Shown here in pieces: positions 1 through 10,044 of a stretch of 64,000 bases of DNA. Position 1 is the stretch's first letter, and each line of letters opens with the position of its first letter. The notes under the pieces were generated by a model. That model was not told where the DNA came from, made no database searches, and saw only the letters and a program-made list of their open reading frames with translations. The stretch covers positions 1 through 64,000 of the forward strand of contig JAMZAV010005044.1 of NCBI GenBank assembly GCA_024449915.1, read 5' to 3'. Source of the DNA: Sweltsa coloradensis. Taxonomy: Eukaryota > Arthropoda > Insecta > Plecoptera > Chloroperlidae. The position numbers and the translations under genes are program-made.

Positions 1-605
1 AACCAGAATGGCCTGGCAGCACCATCCGGAGTGAGAGCTAAAAAATCATTACTTGGAACAACCATCAATGCCGCAGAATGGCCTGGCAGCAAGTAGGGGA
101 GAGACAACGCCTGATATAAATTGAAATATTTATTGTATTCCTTAATTGGAATTTGCACAAACAATCGAACAATACCATCAAATGCAGCCAAGTGTACTTT
201 TGATAATTAGTAATATAAGTACATACTGTCAATAGTCAATTCAGTAAGGAGTGCGCTCCCTGGGGTTAGATGTGGTTCTATTTTTCCCAAAATAGACAGC
301 AATTTTGCTGGTGGTATGAAGTATTGGCCCAGTCTACCCAGTGCTGTTAATGATATGGCAGTTTCTAAATTACTAATATCTTGCTTAATATTCATTAGTG
401 AATTTTCCATTGTTCGGAAGTTAGTTTGAACGGTGTACAATGTGGAAGTGAGTTGTAATTCCTACCGAGTACTGTTTTTGAGAGAATCCTCTATGTATTT
501 AATTTTCTAAATCAAGTCAGTCATTGTTTCTGCAATAATCCGAATGTCTCGCCCATTTTGTTCCCCTGTTTCCTGGTTTCCTGTTATATATGAAATTTGT
601 TCCTT

Positions 606-606
<1 letters not shown>
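1..606 (-). pseudogene. Relic of an F-like (baculovirus F / errantivirus Env type) envelope protein, runs off the left edge
   Basis: Read on the minus strand, one frame runs from about 606 to the window edge, broken by three in-frame stops (near 212, 463 and 491). Its layout is that of the membrane-fusion F1 subunit of baculovirus-F-like proteins. There is a heptad-like helical stretch, then an ALGRLGQYFIPPAKLL-type segment (the conserved 'LG..IPP..L' helix end), a YY doublet, and a VQIPI strand. The same order (IPPSVL, QYY, VRVPI) appears in the better-preserved envelope gene near 56.7-57.0 kb, which supports the call. The furin site and N-terminal part are absent, replaced on the right by a microsatellite. 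It is probably an old endogenous retroelement envelope copy and nonfunctional. Family assignment is inference from motif order. Confidence 0.6.
6..90 (+). repeat. 17-bp direct repeat, two copies 68 bp apart
   Basis: The sequence AGAATGGCCTGGCAGCA occurs at 6-22 and again at 74-90. It lies inside the envelope relic, so it is an internal duplication or a small insertion scar. Confidence 0.7.
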
Positions 607-666
<60 letters not shown>

Positions 667-780
667 GGTGGTGGTGGTGGTGGTGGTGGTGGTGGTGGTG
701 GTGGTGGTGGTGGTGGTGGTGGTGGTGGTGGTAGTGGTAGTGGTGGTGGTGGTGGTGTGGTGGTGGTGGTGGTGGTGGTA

Positions 781-813
<33 letters not shown>

Positions 814-816
814 GTA
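607..816 (+). repeat. AGT/GGT trinucleotide microsatellite
   Basis: About 210 bp of pure and interrupted AGT, GGT and AGT trinucleotides. All long open frames across it (poly-Ser, poly-Gly, poly-Val, poly-His) come from the repeat and are not genes. Confidence 0.97.
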
Positions 817-824
817 ACCGCATT

Positions 825-1210
825 ACCTCCATTGGGAACTCTGAACTCTTAACACAGACGGAGATAACCACGACGTGAACCCCTGCCCTCCCCATACGCC
901 CATACGACAGCCTTTTCTGTAAATTCTCTATATTTTGTTTTTTAATTTGGGCAAGTAGTTTGGTCAAAATATGCTGATTACCAAGATGGGGTGTGATTTT
1001 GGAATGCATATTTTTGCGTGTTTGAGGGTATATTTGGGCACAGTTTCAAGACACGATGTTATAAAGGGGAATTTTAGATTGGTACTATGCTCTAGTATCT
1101 ATGTGGACCAAAAAAGAAGCAGGTTAAAGCCGATTTAGGAAATTTTCCAAAACACCAATTTTCGCCAATTTCTGGATCAAAAAAATTCAAAAATTCGTGT
1201 TAAATCACAG
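825..1210. other. No gene recognised
   Basis: A short piece near 860-900 (cacgacgtgaacccctgccctcccc) resembles the reverse orientation of the dispersed LINE-tail repeat found at 21.3 and 55.0 kb. Nothing else is recognisable. Confidence 0.5.
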
Positions 1211-1440
1211 TTACAAGATATAATTTTTTAAACGGTTATCCAAGTGTAGTATTGTGCTATAAATCACGTGGAAAAAATAATTTTTGGGGTTTTTAGCCCC
1301 TTTAAGGTAATAGTGATGTAGTTCCTTTTGAAAGAAAAAGTTAAAAAGTTTGCTGGAAGGCTTCCAAATAAAGGTTTTAATATAAGCCTTATACAGGCAT
1401 ACAATCAACAAGTAACTATAGTTACTTGACAGTGATCGCC
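1211..1440 (-). repeat. Dispersed repeat family B, minus-strand copy
   Basis: The reverse complement matches 29,440-29,610: CCTTTATTTGGAAGCC, then CAGCAAACTTTTT, then a CTTTCAAAAG segment. It begins on the right with the small palindrome AAGTAACTATAGTTACTT, which also precedes the 29.45 kb copy. Only the left part of the family is present. Confidence 0.75.
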
Positions 1441-1740
1441 TACATTCTTTTCAAAAAGCATGTCTTTGGGAGACTAGATATTTTGCATACTATTGTTAAT
1501 TGGTAATTTCATAGCAACTAGGAAAACGCTAAAGTCCCGCCGCGTTGATGGATGAGCTTTTTTAAAGTTTTTAGTTTGCGTGGGATATCTTTACTTTTGC
1601 AAGTGCTTTGTTTTTCTGCCGACGCATTGTAGGTGATTGTTGTCAAGTTTCTATTGTTTCTTGTTAATTTGTCATTATTTAACGTAAAAATCTTACATTA
1701 AAAGCTATATTTCTATGGATTCTGGCTAACTTTTTCATCA

Positions 1741-2275
1741 TTTTCTTTCAAAAGGTACTACATCACCATAACCTTTATGTCCATGTATAATATGAACGTT
1801 GTAGCCCCACCCGTTTGGTCAGAATTGGCCCAAATGGCACGAAAATATCGCACAAAAAGTCAAAAAACGTATATTAAAAGCTTTATTTCTCTCGATTCTG
1901 GCTAACGTTTTCAACTTTTTCTTTCAGAAAGCAATACATCACCATAACCTTAATGTCCATGTGAAATATGAACGTTGTAGCCCCACCCGTTTGATCAGAA
2001 TTGGCCCAAATGGCACGAAAATATCGCACTAAAAATCGAAAAAATCGTAAAAGTACGATATTCATGAGAAATATTTCTTCGATTGTACCCAAAAACGTGG
2101 CAAGTCTAAGTTCAGAGAAAACGAAGGTCGTGTCAAATTTTCATCAAGATCGCATATGCCGTTTGCCCGGTAGAGAGCAAACAGACAGAAAAACGGGGAA
2201 AAAAAGAAAAAAAAAACACCCGAGCTAAATTTTTTGGGGGGTCGGTGAAATTGAAGTCTTCGCTTCGCTCATCCA
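1741..2275 (+). repeat. Dispersed repeat family B, with a tandemly doubled left part
   Basis: The segment starting CTTTCAAAAGGTAC and continuing through ACGTTGTAGCCCCACCCG to ATGGCACGAAAATATCGCAC occurs at about 1,743-1,853 and again from about 1,918, so the copy carries a 175-bp tandem duplication. The second unit continues through GCATATGCCGTTTGCCCGGT and a purine-rich tract, and ends at CGCTTCGCTCATCC. A single full copy lies at 38,345-38,696. The ending resembles 3' ends of non-LTR or other dispersed elements, but no coding sequence is attached and I cannot name the family. Confidence 0.8.
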
Positions 2276-2277
2276 AT

Positions 2278-2352
2278 TAAATCGACTTTGATAAAATTAA
2301 TATATTTTAACAAATAATTTTGCAATGGAACTTGAAAAAGTAATGAGATCCT
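2278..2352 (-). repeat. Short repeat, inverted partner of 29,275-29,345
   Basis: The reverse complement reads GATCTCATTACTTTTTC, AGTTCCATTGCAAAATTATT and so on. It aligns with few mismatches to 29,281-29,345. It sits exactly between repeat family B and the foldback element. Confidence 0.7.
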
Positions 2353-2364
2353 AGCCTACACATT

Positions 2365-2763
2365 ACAAAAACTTGTAAAAATACAGCCAAACCTTACACA
2401 CTCAAAAGAAACGAGATCTAAAAAAGGGTCCAGCTCATCTACCCTTCCACATTTGCGCATTCTTAATTCATAAACGTACAGTGTCCCATAACAGCATCCT
2501 AGAAAAGCTTGGCAAAATAGAATTTGCATGACCATTACGTTTAATTTAATTAGAAAAAAAGAATTTAGATGAACTATTATGTTTAAATTAATAGTAGTTG
2601 CAAATTCTATTTTGCCAAGCTTTTCTAGGATGTTGTTACGGGACACTGTACGTTTATGAATTAAGAATGCGCATATGTGGGAGGGTAGATGAGCTTGGCC
2701 CTTTTTTTAGATCTCATTTCTTTTGAGTGTGTAAGGTTTGGCTGTATTTTTACAAGTTTTTGT
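2365..2763. mobile_element. Foldback/MITE element, near-complete palindrome
   Basis: The left arm (2,365 to about 2,535) is the reverse complement of the right arm (about 2,596-2,763) with few mismatches. The arms start ACAAAAACTTGTAAAAATAC and end GTATTTTTACAAGTTTTTGT. Only about 60 bp of AT-rich spacer separates them, so transcribed RNA or single-stranded DNA would form a hairpin of about 170 bp. It has no coding capacity; open frames here are shadows. A second, interrupted copy lies at 27,653-28,358. Confidence 0.92.
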
Positions 2764-3033
2764 TACGTGTATATAATATATTGTTAAACAAATCAATATT
2801 TTCCTCATTTCAAACTCTTTCTCCTTTTTAGTTTCTTTCTATTCTCTCATTATAAATTTGTTTCAATTTTTTAAAAATAATTTTGCACTTTCTGGCTATT
2901 GACTACTTCACATAAACACCAGACATTTCATTTACCATAATAAATCTGCATTTGTAGTGTGATTTTAGTGATACAACATCCTTAACCTATTTGTATATTT
3001 CTCACCCGGTACCTATGTGTAGTTTGTTAAGAA

Positions 3034-3732
3034 TCAACGTAACAGAATACAAATAATGAGCAACCACCGACGAACCTGCGTCTGCTCCAATTGAATGTAA
3101 TGATTGTGTTCTCGAAGTTCAACTTCAGCACTCTGATTGTGTTGTTTTAACTGGAGCACCTCCATTTTGAGAGTTGTTACTTGCCGATTTAAATCTCTGA
3201 GTTGTGCAGGGGTCACAACAGGTGTGTACACCTTCCAAGCATCTTGCAGATATGTGGCTATGTAATTTTGAATTAAAGTTGGAGTTTCTAAATTAGCACT
3301 GTTCACCCGGGCTGTCATGCTCAACTTCGCCACAATGCTATCTTGCATTTGAGTTGAGCATGACAGATACTCCAGGTGAACAGTGCTTGCCGCCAGCTCT
3401 TGTTTGGCGGCTAATAAATCGGTGAATTTAGTTTGAAAAATTAACTTTTGAGTGCTTATATTTAATCTGCAAATGTCCGCAGACAACTCTGCAATTCTTA
3501 ACTCCGTTGATGCTTTTAAGGCGGTGGACTGTTCCGTCATAAGTGCTAATTGCCTTTCAACACCCTGTTGGATTAATGAGAGAAGATTGGTGTTTCTGCG
3601 TTCCATCGACAAGTTTTCATTGGCGGCTTTCAGTAAAGTTTTTACATGTTTGTATTTCCTCTCGAGATTTTTTATTTTGTCTTTCAAGACCTCTTCAGCT
3701 GAAACAAGAAGAGAATTATATTTATTAGGCAC
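3034..3732 (-). CDS. Coiled-coil ORF of unknown origin
   Basis: An intact 232-residue frame begins MPNKYNSLLVS. It is almost entirely helical and heptad-like (LKDKIKNLERKYKHVKTLL, then LRDLNRQVTTLKMEVLQLKQ), with few glycines or prolines, so a long coiled coil is the safest description. No signal peptide, zinc knuckle or enzyme motif is visible. The last residues (RRWLLIICILLR) are hydrophobic but short. It lies on the same strand as, and about 2.4 kb upstream of, the envelope relic at 1-606. No evidence links the two. It could be a LINE ORF1, a gag-like protein or a host exon. Two stretches within it (3,297-3,325 and 3,353-3,386) are imperfect inverted copies of each other. Confidence 0.45.
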   Translation of the reverse strand: MPNKYNSLLVSAEEVLKDKIKNLERKYKHVKTLLKAANENLSMERRNTNLLSLIQQGVERQLALMTEQSTALKASTELRIAELSADICRLNISTQKLIFQTKFTDLLAAKQELAASTVHLEYLSCSTQMQDSIVAKLSMTARVNSANLETPTLIQNYIATYLQDAWKVYTPVVTPAQLRDLNRQVTTLKMEVLQLKQHNQSAEVELREHNHYIQLEQTQVRRWLLIICILLR

Positions 3733-3779
3733 AACTTTTATTACTCAATTGACTGACTGTAATGAACGTAGGCCTAACT

Positions 3780-4130
3780 AAGACTATTAATAGATGTGAT
3801 AGGGGCATTAAAGTTGAGTTTTGTTTTCCCAAAGGACCATTTAAAAGTTTGAGAAATTGTTATCTGAATAGCCTAGGTTTTCAGTTGATACACAAACACT
3901 GTGGAACAATGGTCTTGAAACCTTAAAAGTAAAACGTACTAAAGAAATACCCAGGCCTACTCGTAACTAAATCAATCACAACACATGACAATCTAGTAAG
4001 TTTTGTCCCTCGGGTTGTACACAGTAGGGATACCTTGTGCAGCTGCGATACCCCACACTGTCCGATTTGCAGTTAGGCTTCCCACGTCCCAGCCCGCAGT
4101 TCAAGTTGTTGCTGCTAGAATGTGCATCTT
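3780..4130. other. No gene recognised
   Basis: AT-rich sequence between the coiled-coil ORF and the LINE 3' end. Nothing supportable was seen. The open frame that starts near 4,003 only becomes LINE-like from about 4,130. Confidence 0.5.
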
Positions 4131-5132
4131 CTCCTATATCCTAGATGTCGCGCTTCAGTTTCAGTTTCATGTATATCAGAAAAATATTAACAAAGTTGAT
4201 TTAAATATTTCTAATACCGGTACCAAACTAAATCAGGTAATCACATTAAAATTGTTGGGTATTAAAGTTGATGATACACTTAGCTGGTGTCAACACATAG
4301 CAGCACTTGGCCCTAAACTGGGCTCTGCATGCTATGCATTACGCGTTATAACTGAAACTTCCGGGAAAACTACGGCAAAACTAGCATATCATGCCTATTT
4401 TGAGGCCCACATTCGTTATGGAATACCACTGTGGGGTAATTCATCGCAGTCTCTCCAATTATTTGTGATTCAAAAAAGGGCGGTAAGGATATAAGCTGGA
4501 ATTGGATATAGGGACTCTTGCAAACCTGCATTTAAGAACTTAAATATTCTTACTCTTCCAGGTCTTTACATTTATGAAGTTTTAGCTCTGATAATTAAAA
4601 ATAGGAATCAAATGCCACTAAATAACTCCATACACATACACAATACTAGACAAAAGGGCAATTTCCATGTACCAGCTGTACGTACTTCTAAATGTAAAAA
4701 TGGTTCTTATATGATGGGAATAAAACTTTTTAACTGTTTGCCAAAAGAAATCAGGAACATTTCAGAAATAAATAAATTATTAAATTCCATAAAACAATAC
4801 CTAATAAATGGTGTATTTTACAATGTGGATGATTTTATAAGGAGTGGAAACAGACAAGTAAGGTAGGCTACGATTTTTATTATCTTACAGGACTTTTATT
4901 TGTACCGTATTTAGGCCTATTCATTCTGTAAATGTTTGAATCTTATACTATCATTGCTATTACCGGTATGTTATGTGTAGGCCTATGTGTATGTTATGTA
5001 CATTTACATATTGTGTTGATATATTTTCATTTTACTACATTTTAGATTTAAAATTATGACAAATCCTATACTTTTGTACTTACGTGAAGTCTTTGGATGC
5101 TAATAAAAATGAAATGAAATGAAATGAAATTA
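4130..5132 (+). pseudogene. 3' end of a CR1/RTE-like LINE (RT C-terminus, 3' UTR and GAAAT tail)
   Basis: The frame encodes the C-terminal part of a non-LTR reverse transcriptase downstream of the YADD box: LLGIKVDDTLSWCQHI, then the LRYG/RYGIPLWG region, then IQKRAVRI. A single stop (near 4,492) interrupts the frame. The same frame resumes with a NILTLPGLYIYEVL-type block and ends at about 4,866 after an NCLPKEIRN-like motif. The 3' UTR ends in a (GAAAT)n tail at about 5,110-5,132, which fixes the orientation and the 3' terminus. The copy is 5'-truncated, as usual for target-primed retrotransposition. Clade assignment between CR1, L2 and RTE-like is uncertain. Confidence 0.8.
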
Positions 5133-5464
5133 TTTGAAACACAGACAAACCCAAAAAACACGGCATATTTTGCACTAACTATGCATCAAAATACACCACC
5201 AATTAAAATTTTGCACCACTCACTTGCATTAAAAAGTTATTCACTATTTATGTGGGCCAGCCAAACCAGATTTCAACATTAAGAATGGAGCGGAAACAAT
5301 TGAGGAAGATGAAAATACCGTGTACCTAGGCATGGCAAGTGATCATTGGATGACAAGAGAGAAGCAAAGTGATTTAGATCTACCAAGACCACTGTGGCCC
5401 GCGCCATTACATCGCGCGCCTCCGGGCCAAGTTCATTCATTCAAGGAAAGAGATTGATGAATTA
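5133..5464. other. No firm gene; a short frame of unclear origin
   Basis: From about 5,250 a plus-strand frame reads GPAKPDFNIKNG and later ENTVYLGMASD. This might be a LINE scrap, but it is too short to classify. Confidence 0.3.
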
Positions 5465-6575
5465 GTGAAGAAGGAGAAAAAGTGTCGTACACAAATAATT
5501 ATGCGTATAGCTGATTTGCATTTGGAGTATGCCCCAGGATTGGACGGTATACCTAACCTTGCCTTAAAAAATCTTCCTAAAAAAGCAGTAATTCTTCTAA
5601 CCAATCTTTTGAATTCTATGATTAGACAACAAATTTTTTCTCTTACATTTAAAACTTCTAAAGTTATTTTATTTCCCAAACCTGGCAAGGATCCAAAGTT
5701 TCCTCAAAACTACAGGCCAATAAGCCTCTTAAGTGGTATATCAAAGCTATTCGAACGAGTAATACTAAAACGCCTCGTTGACTATGCCAACGATAAAAAT
5801 ATTTTAGTTGACCAGCAATTTGGCTTCCGCAGGAATCACTCTACCACTCAACAGTTGGTTAGGGTGGCTGATCAGATAGCCAAAGGTTTCAATGAAAATA
5901 AGGTTACGGCTGCTGTCTTTCTAGATATTGCTCAGGCATTTGACAAGGTATGGCATCAAGGCCTTATTTTTAAAATGATTGACTTGGGTTTTCCACCGTA
6001 TCTGACAAAGCTGATTCAGTCTTACCTAACAGATAGACAATTCAAAGCACAAATGGGTAAGGCCCTGTCGTCTGCGTCTGTGCCCCAGGGGTCTATCCTG
6101 GGTCCATTCCTTTTTTGCATATATATTAACGATCTTCCACAGACCCCTGGGGTTACCTACGTACTGTATGCGGACGACACGGCATTGCTTGCCAGCTCAT
6201 GGCGGCACTCACTCCCTTATAGCAGACTTCAAACAGCTCTTGACAAGCTGGAAGAATGGTACACGCTCTGGCGTATACGGATCAATGTCACTAAGAGTGT
6301 TTCAGTCTTGTTCACCAGGAAGACCTCCCCCAAGGTGCTTTGCCATGAAACTCTCACTCTTTTTGAGGAAGAAATTCCTGACGAGAAGTCGGCCAAGTAC
6401 CTTGGTGTGGTTATGGATGCCAAGCTTAATTGGGCAAAACACATTGAAGGAATAGCCAATATGGGTAATAAGAGACTCTCTATGCTATATCCAATAATGA
6501 AAAAGAAGAGCAATATGTCTATAGCTAATGCCACCCTTCTCTACACTTCCCTCATCCGTCCGCTGCTGCCCCAGT
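5465..6575 (+). pseudogene. Jockey-clade LINE reverse transcriptase domain, inverted segment
   Basis: The frame is open for about 370 residues and contains the RT core in order: APGLDGIPN (residue 22), YRPISLLS (83), QFGFRRNHST (118), VFLDIAQAFDKVWH (151), VPQGSILGP (206) and the catalytic YADD (235-238). Thumb motifs follow, including KYLGVVMDAKLNWAKHI. Homology stops at about 6,570 in the TSLIRPLL motif. Beyond that the plus-strand frame is only the shadow of the minus-strand LINE segment. The RT C-terminus, any RNase H and the 3' UTR are missing. The match to Jockey rather than I or CR1 rests on the YRPISLLS...FERVIL and ADDTALLASSW wording. It is tail-to-tail with the ORF1/endonuclease part, which implies an internal inversion. 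Confidence 0.85.
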
Positions 6576-7822
6576 ATGGGCAGCAGCAGCCAACACTCTG
6601 TTTTTTTGTTCTTTAGGAATTGTGGGAGTAGTGCTTGGAGCTGGAGACGTTAGCATAGTGTTTGCCAAAGGAATCAGCAATGTCTGATTGAGATGTTTTT
6701 AAAACATTATCATCAAGAATGCCGGAGGGACTAAAAAATGTATTCCTACCAGATATCTTTTTGATTTTGTCCCAAACTTTTGTCATGGGAGTTCGACACG
6801 TAATGGACGAGACGTATTCTTCCCAAGAACGTTTCCGAGATACACGGATTATAGATCTTGCTTTGGCCCTAAGTTTTCTAAAAGACTCCAGATTGACTTG
6901 TGTTGGAAATTTATTAAAAACTTTCAGAGCTTTACGCCGTTTTCTTATGGCTTCCTTGCACTCGGCGTTCCACCAAGGAACTGGTAAGCGTCTAGGGTGT
7001 ATGGATGTTTGCGGGATTGTGGATTTGGCAGCAGAGATAATTGTGTTAGTAATATAATTTACTTCGTCTTGAATGTCATCATATTTGTTTTTACTAAACA
7101 CGGCTAGTTTCTCAAATGCTGGCCAGTCAGCCCTCTTGATGTCCCACTTAGGTGACCTTTGTCTTGGTTCTCCCTGGTGGGTGATCCTAACCAGGATAGG
7201 GAAGTGGTCGCTTCCACTTAAATCTGGCAGGACACCCCTCTCAATATCAAGTAAGAGGGAAGGAGAGCATATAGTAAGGTCTATAGCTGAGTAGGAACCA
7301 TTGGCAGTGCTAAAATGTGTTGGATCCTTGTTGTTAAGAGGGATTAGGTTTCGAGTCATTAAAATTTCTCGATGAAAATCCCGAGGGTTAGATGAGGCAT
7401 TACCCATAAAATATTGTGAGCATTGAAATCTCCGAGTAAAATGAATGGGCGTGGTAATTGTTGTAAAAGGTTATTGACTAGTTTTTGGTTATCACAGCTT
7501 GGGTAGGCAGGTACAGATTGCACAGTGTGACTAGGCTAGGAAGAGCAACTCTGACAGCAACTGCCTGCATAGTGGTTTTGAGCGGCAATAATTCTGAGTA
7601 TACACTATTGTGTACGATAGTAGCTACTCCTCCTTTGGCTCGATCTCCTGAGGTGTCATCGTTTCTGTAAAAAGAGTTATTTCTTAGTCTAGGATTGTCT
7701 GTACATTTAAAATGGGTTTCTTGCAGACCTAAAATGGCTGGGCTGTGTTTTGAGACTAAAAGTTTTAATTCTTCAGAACGGGTGAAGTACCCTCTTACGT
7801 TCCATTGAATTAAAACGTCCAT
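6575..7822 (-). pseudogene. Jockey-clade LINE ORF2, endonuclease and linker
   Basis: On the minus strand the apurinic-type endonuclease starts MDVLIQWNVRGYF at 7,822. It carries LGLQETHFK (catalytic Glu) and then GDFNAHN (7,413-7,433). After the frame break near 7,405 come the SAIDLTICSPSL and SGSDHFPI motifs, with the catalytic His of SDH. The linker toward the RT follows (PWWNAECKEAIRKRRKAL, then GKHYANVSSS). Two single-base frame changes, near 7,505 and 7,405, split it into three frames. A third break near 6,612 precedes the final LKNKKTE-like piece. The segment ends about 30-50 residues short of where the inverted RT piece begins, so the two parts look like one element. It is dead as it stands. 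Confidence 0.85.
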
Positions 7823-7888
7823 TATAAAAATTTTAAACTTGCCTATTAAAATTACTTTTGTCTGTTATTTATTAAAATTCGTTCTACC

Positions 7889-9073
7889 CTAGAGGTAGTT
7901 CTTGCCCTTTTTAGGTTCGGAAGGAGTTCGGTCTAGCTTTGATACAAGTTCTTTTATTGTTATGCTCTGTTGGTGAATACGTTTTTCTTGCCTGTCCAAG
8001 AGTTGTTGTTGGCGGTCTATCGTCTCTTTGAGGCTCTTTATGGTTTCAAGGAGCTCATTCAACACTGGATTGGTTTGGATGTTCGATTCTTTACATGTTT
8101 CTTGTATCGCCACCTTTTTAGTTTCCACCGTGCTTCCCTGTTCTTTGGACACCATTGCACTCTGAACAAATGTCGAACCTGATGGCTTGCTCTTGAGAGA
8201 TTCAGCAAAAGATTTACTAAATACCGGGGCAGCAGATTCTCGGTACCTTTTCCTTGCTTCCTGAATGGACACATTTTCTTGTGCTCTGAGTTCTTGGATG
8301 CCTCTCTCCTCTACATATTTTGGACATTTGACCGATGACGCAGGGTGTGGGCCTTTGCAGTTAATGCACGAGGGCTCAAACGGACACTGCTCAGACTCAT
8401 GGGCTTCTCGGGAGCATACTGCACAGAGTTGTTTGGATTTGCATAATTTTTTAGAATGTCCAAACTTCTGGCAGCAGAAACAACGCAAAGGTTTCGGAAT
8501 GTAGGGTCTCACGTTCGCTTTATGGTACCCAACATAGATGAACTTAGGAGGAACTGGGTTGTTAAAAGTAAGAATAAATATTGGTGTTGGTTTTGCCTTT
8601 TCAGTTTCTTCATCGGATGTGGAACGTTTGCTTTGGACGTGGTATACATCAATGACGCCTTGTGAAGAGAGTTTGGCTTTGATCTCATCAGTTTTGCAGT
8701 AAATTAAGTCAAAAGACTTAATTACTCCCTTCGACGTATTTAGAGTGGCATGTTCCTCCACTATAACAGGCAAGTCTCCCAATCGAGTCGCTTTTAGTAA
8801 ATCATTTGACTGCTTCTCTGAATCTGATTCTATCATTAGTGTGCCGTTACGGAGTTTTCTAACACACTTCACGGAGGAGGAAATTCCTTCTATCCCTTTT
8901 CGAATGTAGAAAGGCGATACTTTTTCAAAACTTTCGTTTAAGTCAGATCTTTTTACAATTAGGAATTTAAGGTGGGGCCCTGAAGTCCTAACTGTCTGTT
9001 TCGATACGTTATCATTTTCTAAATCAAAACGGCTTCTTTTAACCATGATTAATTTGGGGACAACCCACAACAA
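7889..9073 (-). CDS. Jockey-type LINE ORF1 (gag-like, zinc knuckles)
   Basis: The 394-residue frame is intact. The natural start is probably Met-11 (MVKRSRFD). The N-terminal half resembles the arthropod LINE ORF1 core. Three CCHC knuckles follow: C198-x2-C201-x4-H206-x4-C211, C217-x2-C220-x4-H225-x4-C230, and a variant C236-x2-C239-x3-H243-x6-C250. The C-terminus has a leucine/glutamine coiled coil (LLETIKSLKETIDRQQQLLD) and a basic tail. In Jockey elements this protein binds element RNA and forms the ribonucleoprotein. ORF2 begins about 67 bp downstream on the same strand, the usual Jockey spacing. This is the best-preserved part of the element, suggesting recent activity before rearrangement. 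Confidence 0.85.
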   Translation of the reverse strand: MLWVVPKLIMVKRSRFDLENDNVSKQTVRTSGPHLKFLIVKRSDLNESFEKVSPFYIRKGIEGISSSVKCVRKLRNGTLMIESDSEKQSNDLLKATRLGDLPVIVEEHATLNTSKGVIKSFDLIYCKTDEIKAKLSSQGVIDVYHVQSKRSTSDEETEKAKPTPIFILTFNNPVPPKFIYVGYHKANVRPYIPKPLRCFCCQKFGHSKKLCKSKQLCAVCSREAHESEQCPFEPSCINCKGPHPASSVKCPKYVEERGIQELRAQENVSIQEARKRYRESAAPVFSKSFAESLKSKPSGSTFVQSAMVSKEQGSTVETKKVAIQETCKESNIQTNPVLNELLETIKSLKETIDRQQQLLDRQEKRIHQQSITIKELVSKLDRTPSEPKKGKNYL

Positions 9074-9400
9074 GTGCTCGGAATAGGACTCAACTAACCC
9101 ATGTTGGTTCTACCACATAGGGCCTTGTAAACTCAAGGGTCCACCCCATGGTGTGACCCATGTGGTGGAGCCTTATAGACTTCCTTTTCATCAAGCGGCG
9201 TGTAGGAAAGTGCCAATTTCACGTCCGGATGCCTACAGGCGCAATCGATCTTCTAACACCGCACGAGAGACGACCTGAAGCCTAACGGACGCTCCGCGTG
9301 CGGTGGGCATACAACCGACGCAACCTGCAGACAGGCCCAATGCTGTCATAGCCATTAATTGACCAAGTCATTACCTTACTCGTACCAGGTCGTCATCAGT
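9074..9400 (-). promoter_or_regulatory. Likely 5' UTR and internal promoter region of the Jockey LINE
   Basis: Non-coding sequence directly upstream of ORF1. It is GC-richer than its surroundings, with GGTTCTACCACATAGGGCC and ACGTCCGGATGCC blocks. Jockey elements carry their promoter in the 5' UTR. The exact 5' end was not identified. Confidence 0.35.
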
Positions 9401-9559
9401 TAGCAGCCACTGGAGATAATGGGAAGGTGTGAGGATGTTGGCTGGGATGGGGAAGGACTGGGTGGGAACGGCGGAGTGGTTGTTGCAGAGAATGCCGGCA
9501 AGTATGGAGAAGAAAATAGTGAAAGAAGAAAATAAAGATGAGGAAGGATGTGTGAATGA

Positions 9560-9665
9560 AAAAGGGGTGATAAAGAGTTGCACGAGAGCTTTCTCTGCAA
9601 CACACACCCCATCCGGCCAGAGCTCGCCTCTAGATTCGGGGAGTAATATACTACCCTTCATACTA
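9560..9665 (-). repeat. Possible divergent copy of dispersed repeat family A
   Basis: CAGAGCTCGCC followed by TAG.TTC.GGGAG resembles the distal part of family A (compare 21,540-21,570). On the minus strand both read LPES/TxGELW. The match is short. Confidence 0.3.
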
Positions 9666-9774
9666 GATGATGTTTGCGAGTTGGACTTTTTCTCTTGAAT
9701 CGCCTTTTACGATTAGCAGAGCCATGCTCTGGGCCTATTCTACCCCGGGCCCAGACAGGGGAAAGGATGTTTGG

Positions 9775-10040
9775 CCTAGGCCATAAACTATGAATTGGTA
9801 TTACTATCAGGCATATGCCTAACTGAAGGTATACCGGAGCCAACTTTATGATTTATCTCCACTACCAAACAATGATGGCAATGATATTGCGCCGATATCT
9901 CCCATGGCCATAAACTATGAATTCGTATCAGACATAGGCCTAACTGAAGGTACACTGGAGCAAACTTTACCTACACTGCTAAACAATAATGGCATTTTTT
10001 TTTCCTTTTTTTAGTATCAGACATAGGCCTAACTAAGGGT
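9775..10040 (+). repeat. About 120-bp imperfect tandem repeat, 2.3 units
   Basis: GGCCATAAACTATGAATT, then CAGRCATANGCCTAACTGAAGGTA, then a CTAAACAATNATGGCA block occur at 9,778-9,893 and 9,904-10,000. A third partial unit starts at 10,013. The units carry the TAGGCCTA-like octamer. Confidence 0.85.
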
Positions 10041-10044
10041 AGAA

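Noticed and set aside
544..1009. Long homopolymer-rich ORFs (poly-Gly, Val, His, Leu)
   Set aside because: They are translations of the trinucleotide microsatellite in different frames.
6719..7294. Plus-strand ORFs at 6,719-7,057 and 7,073-7,294
   Set aside because: They are antisense shadows of the Jockey endonuclease region.
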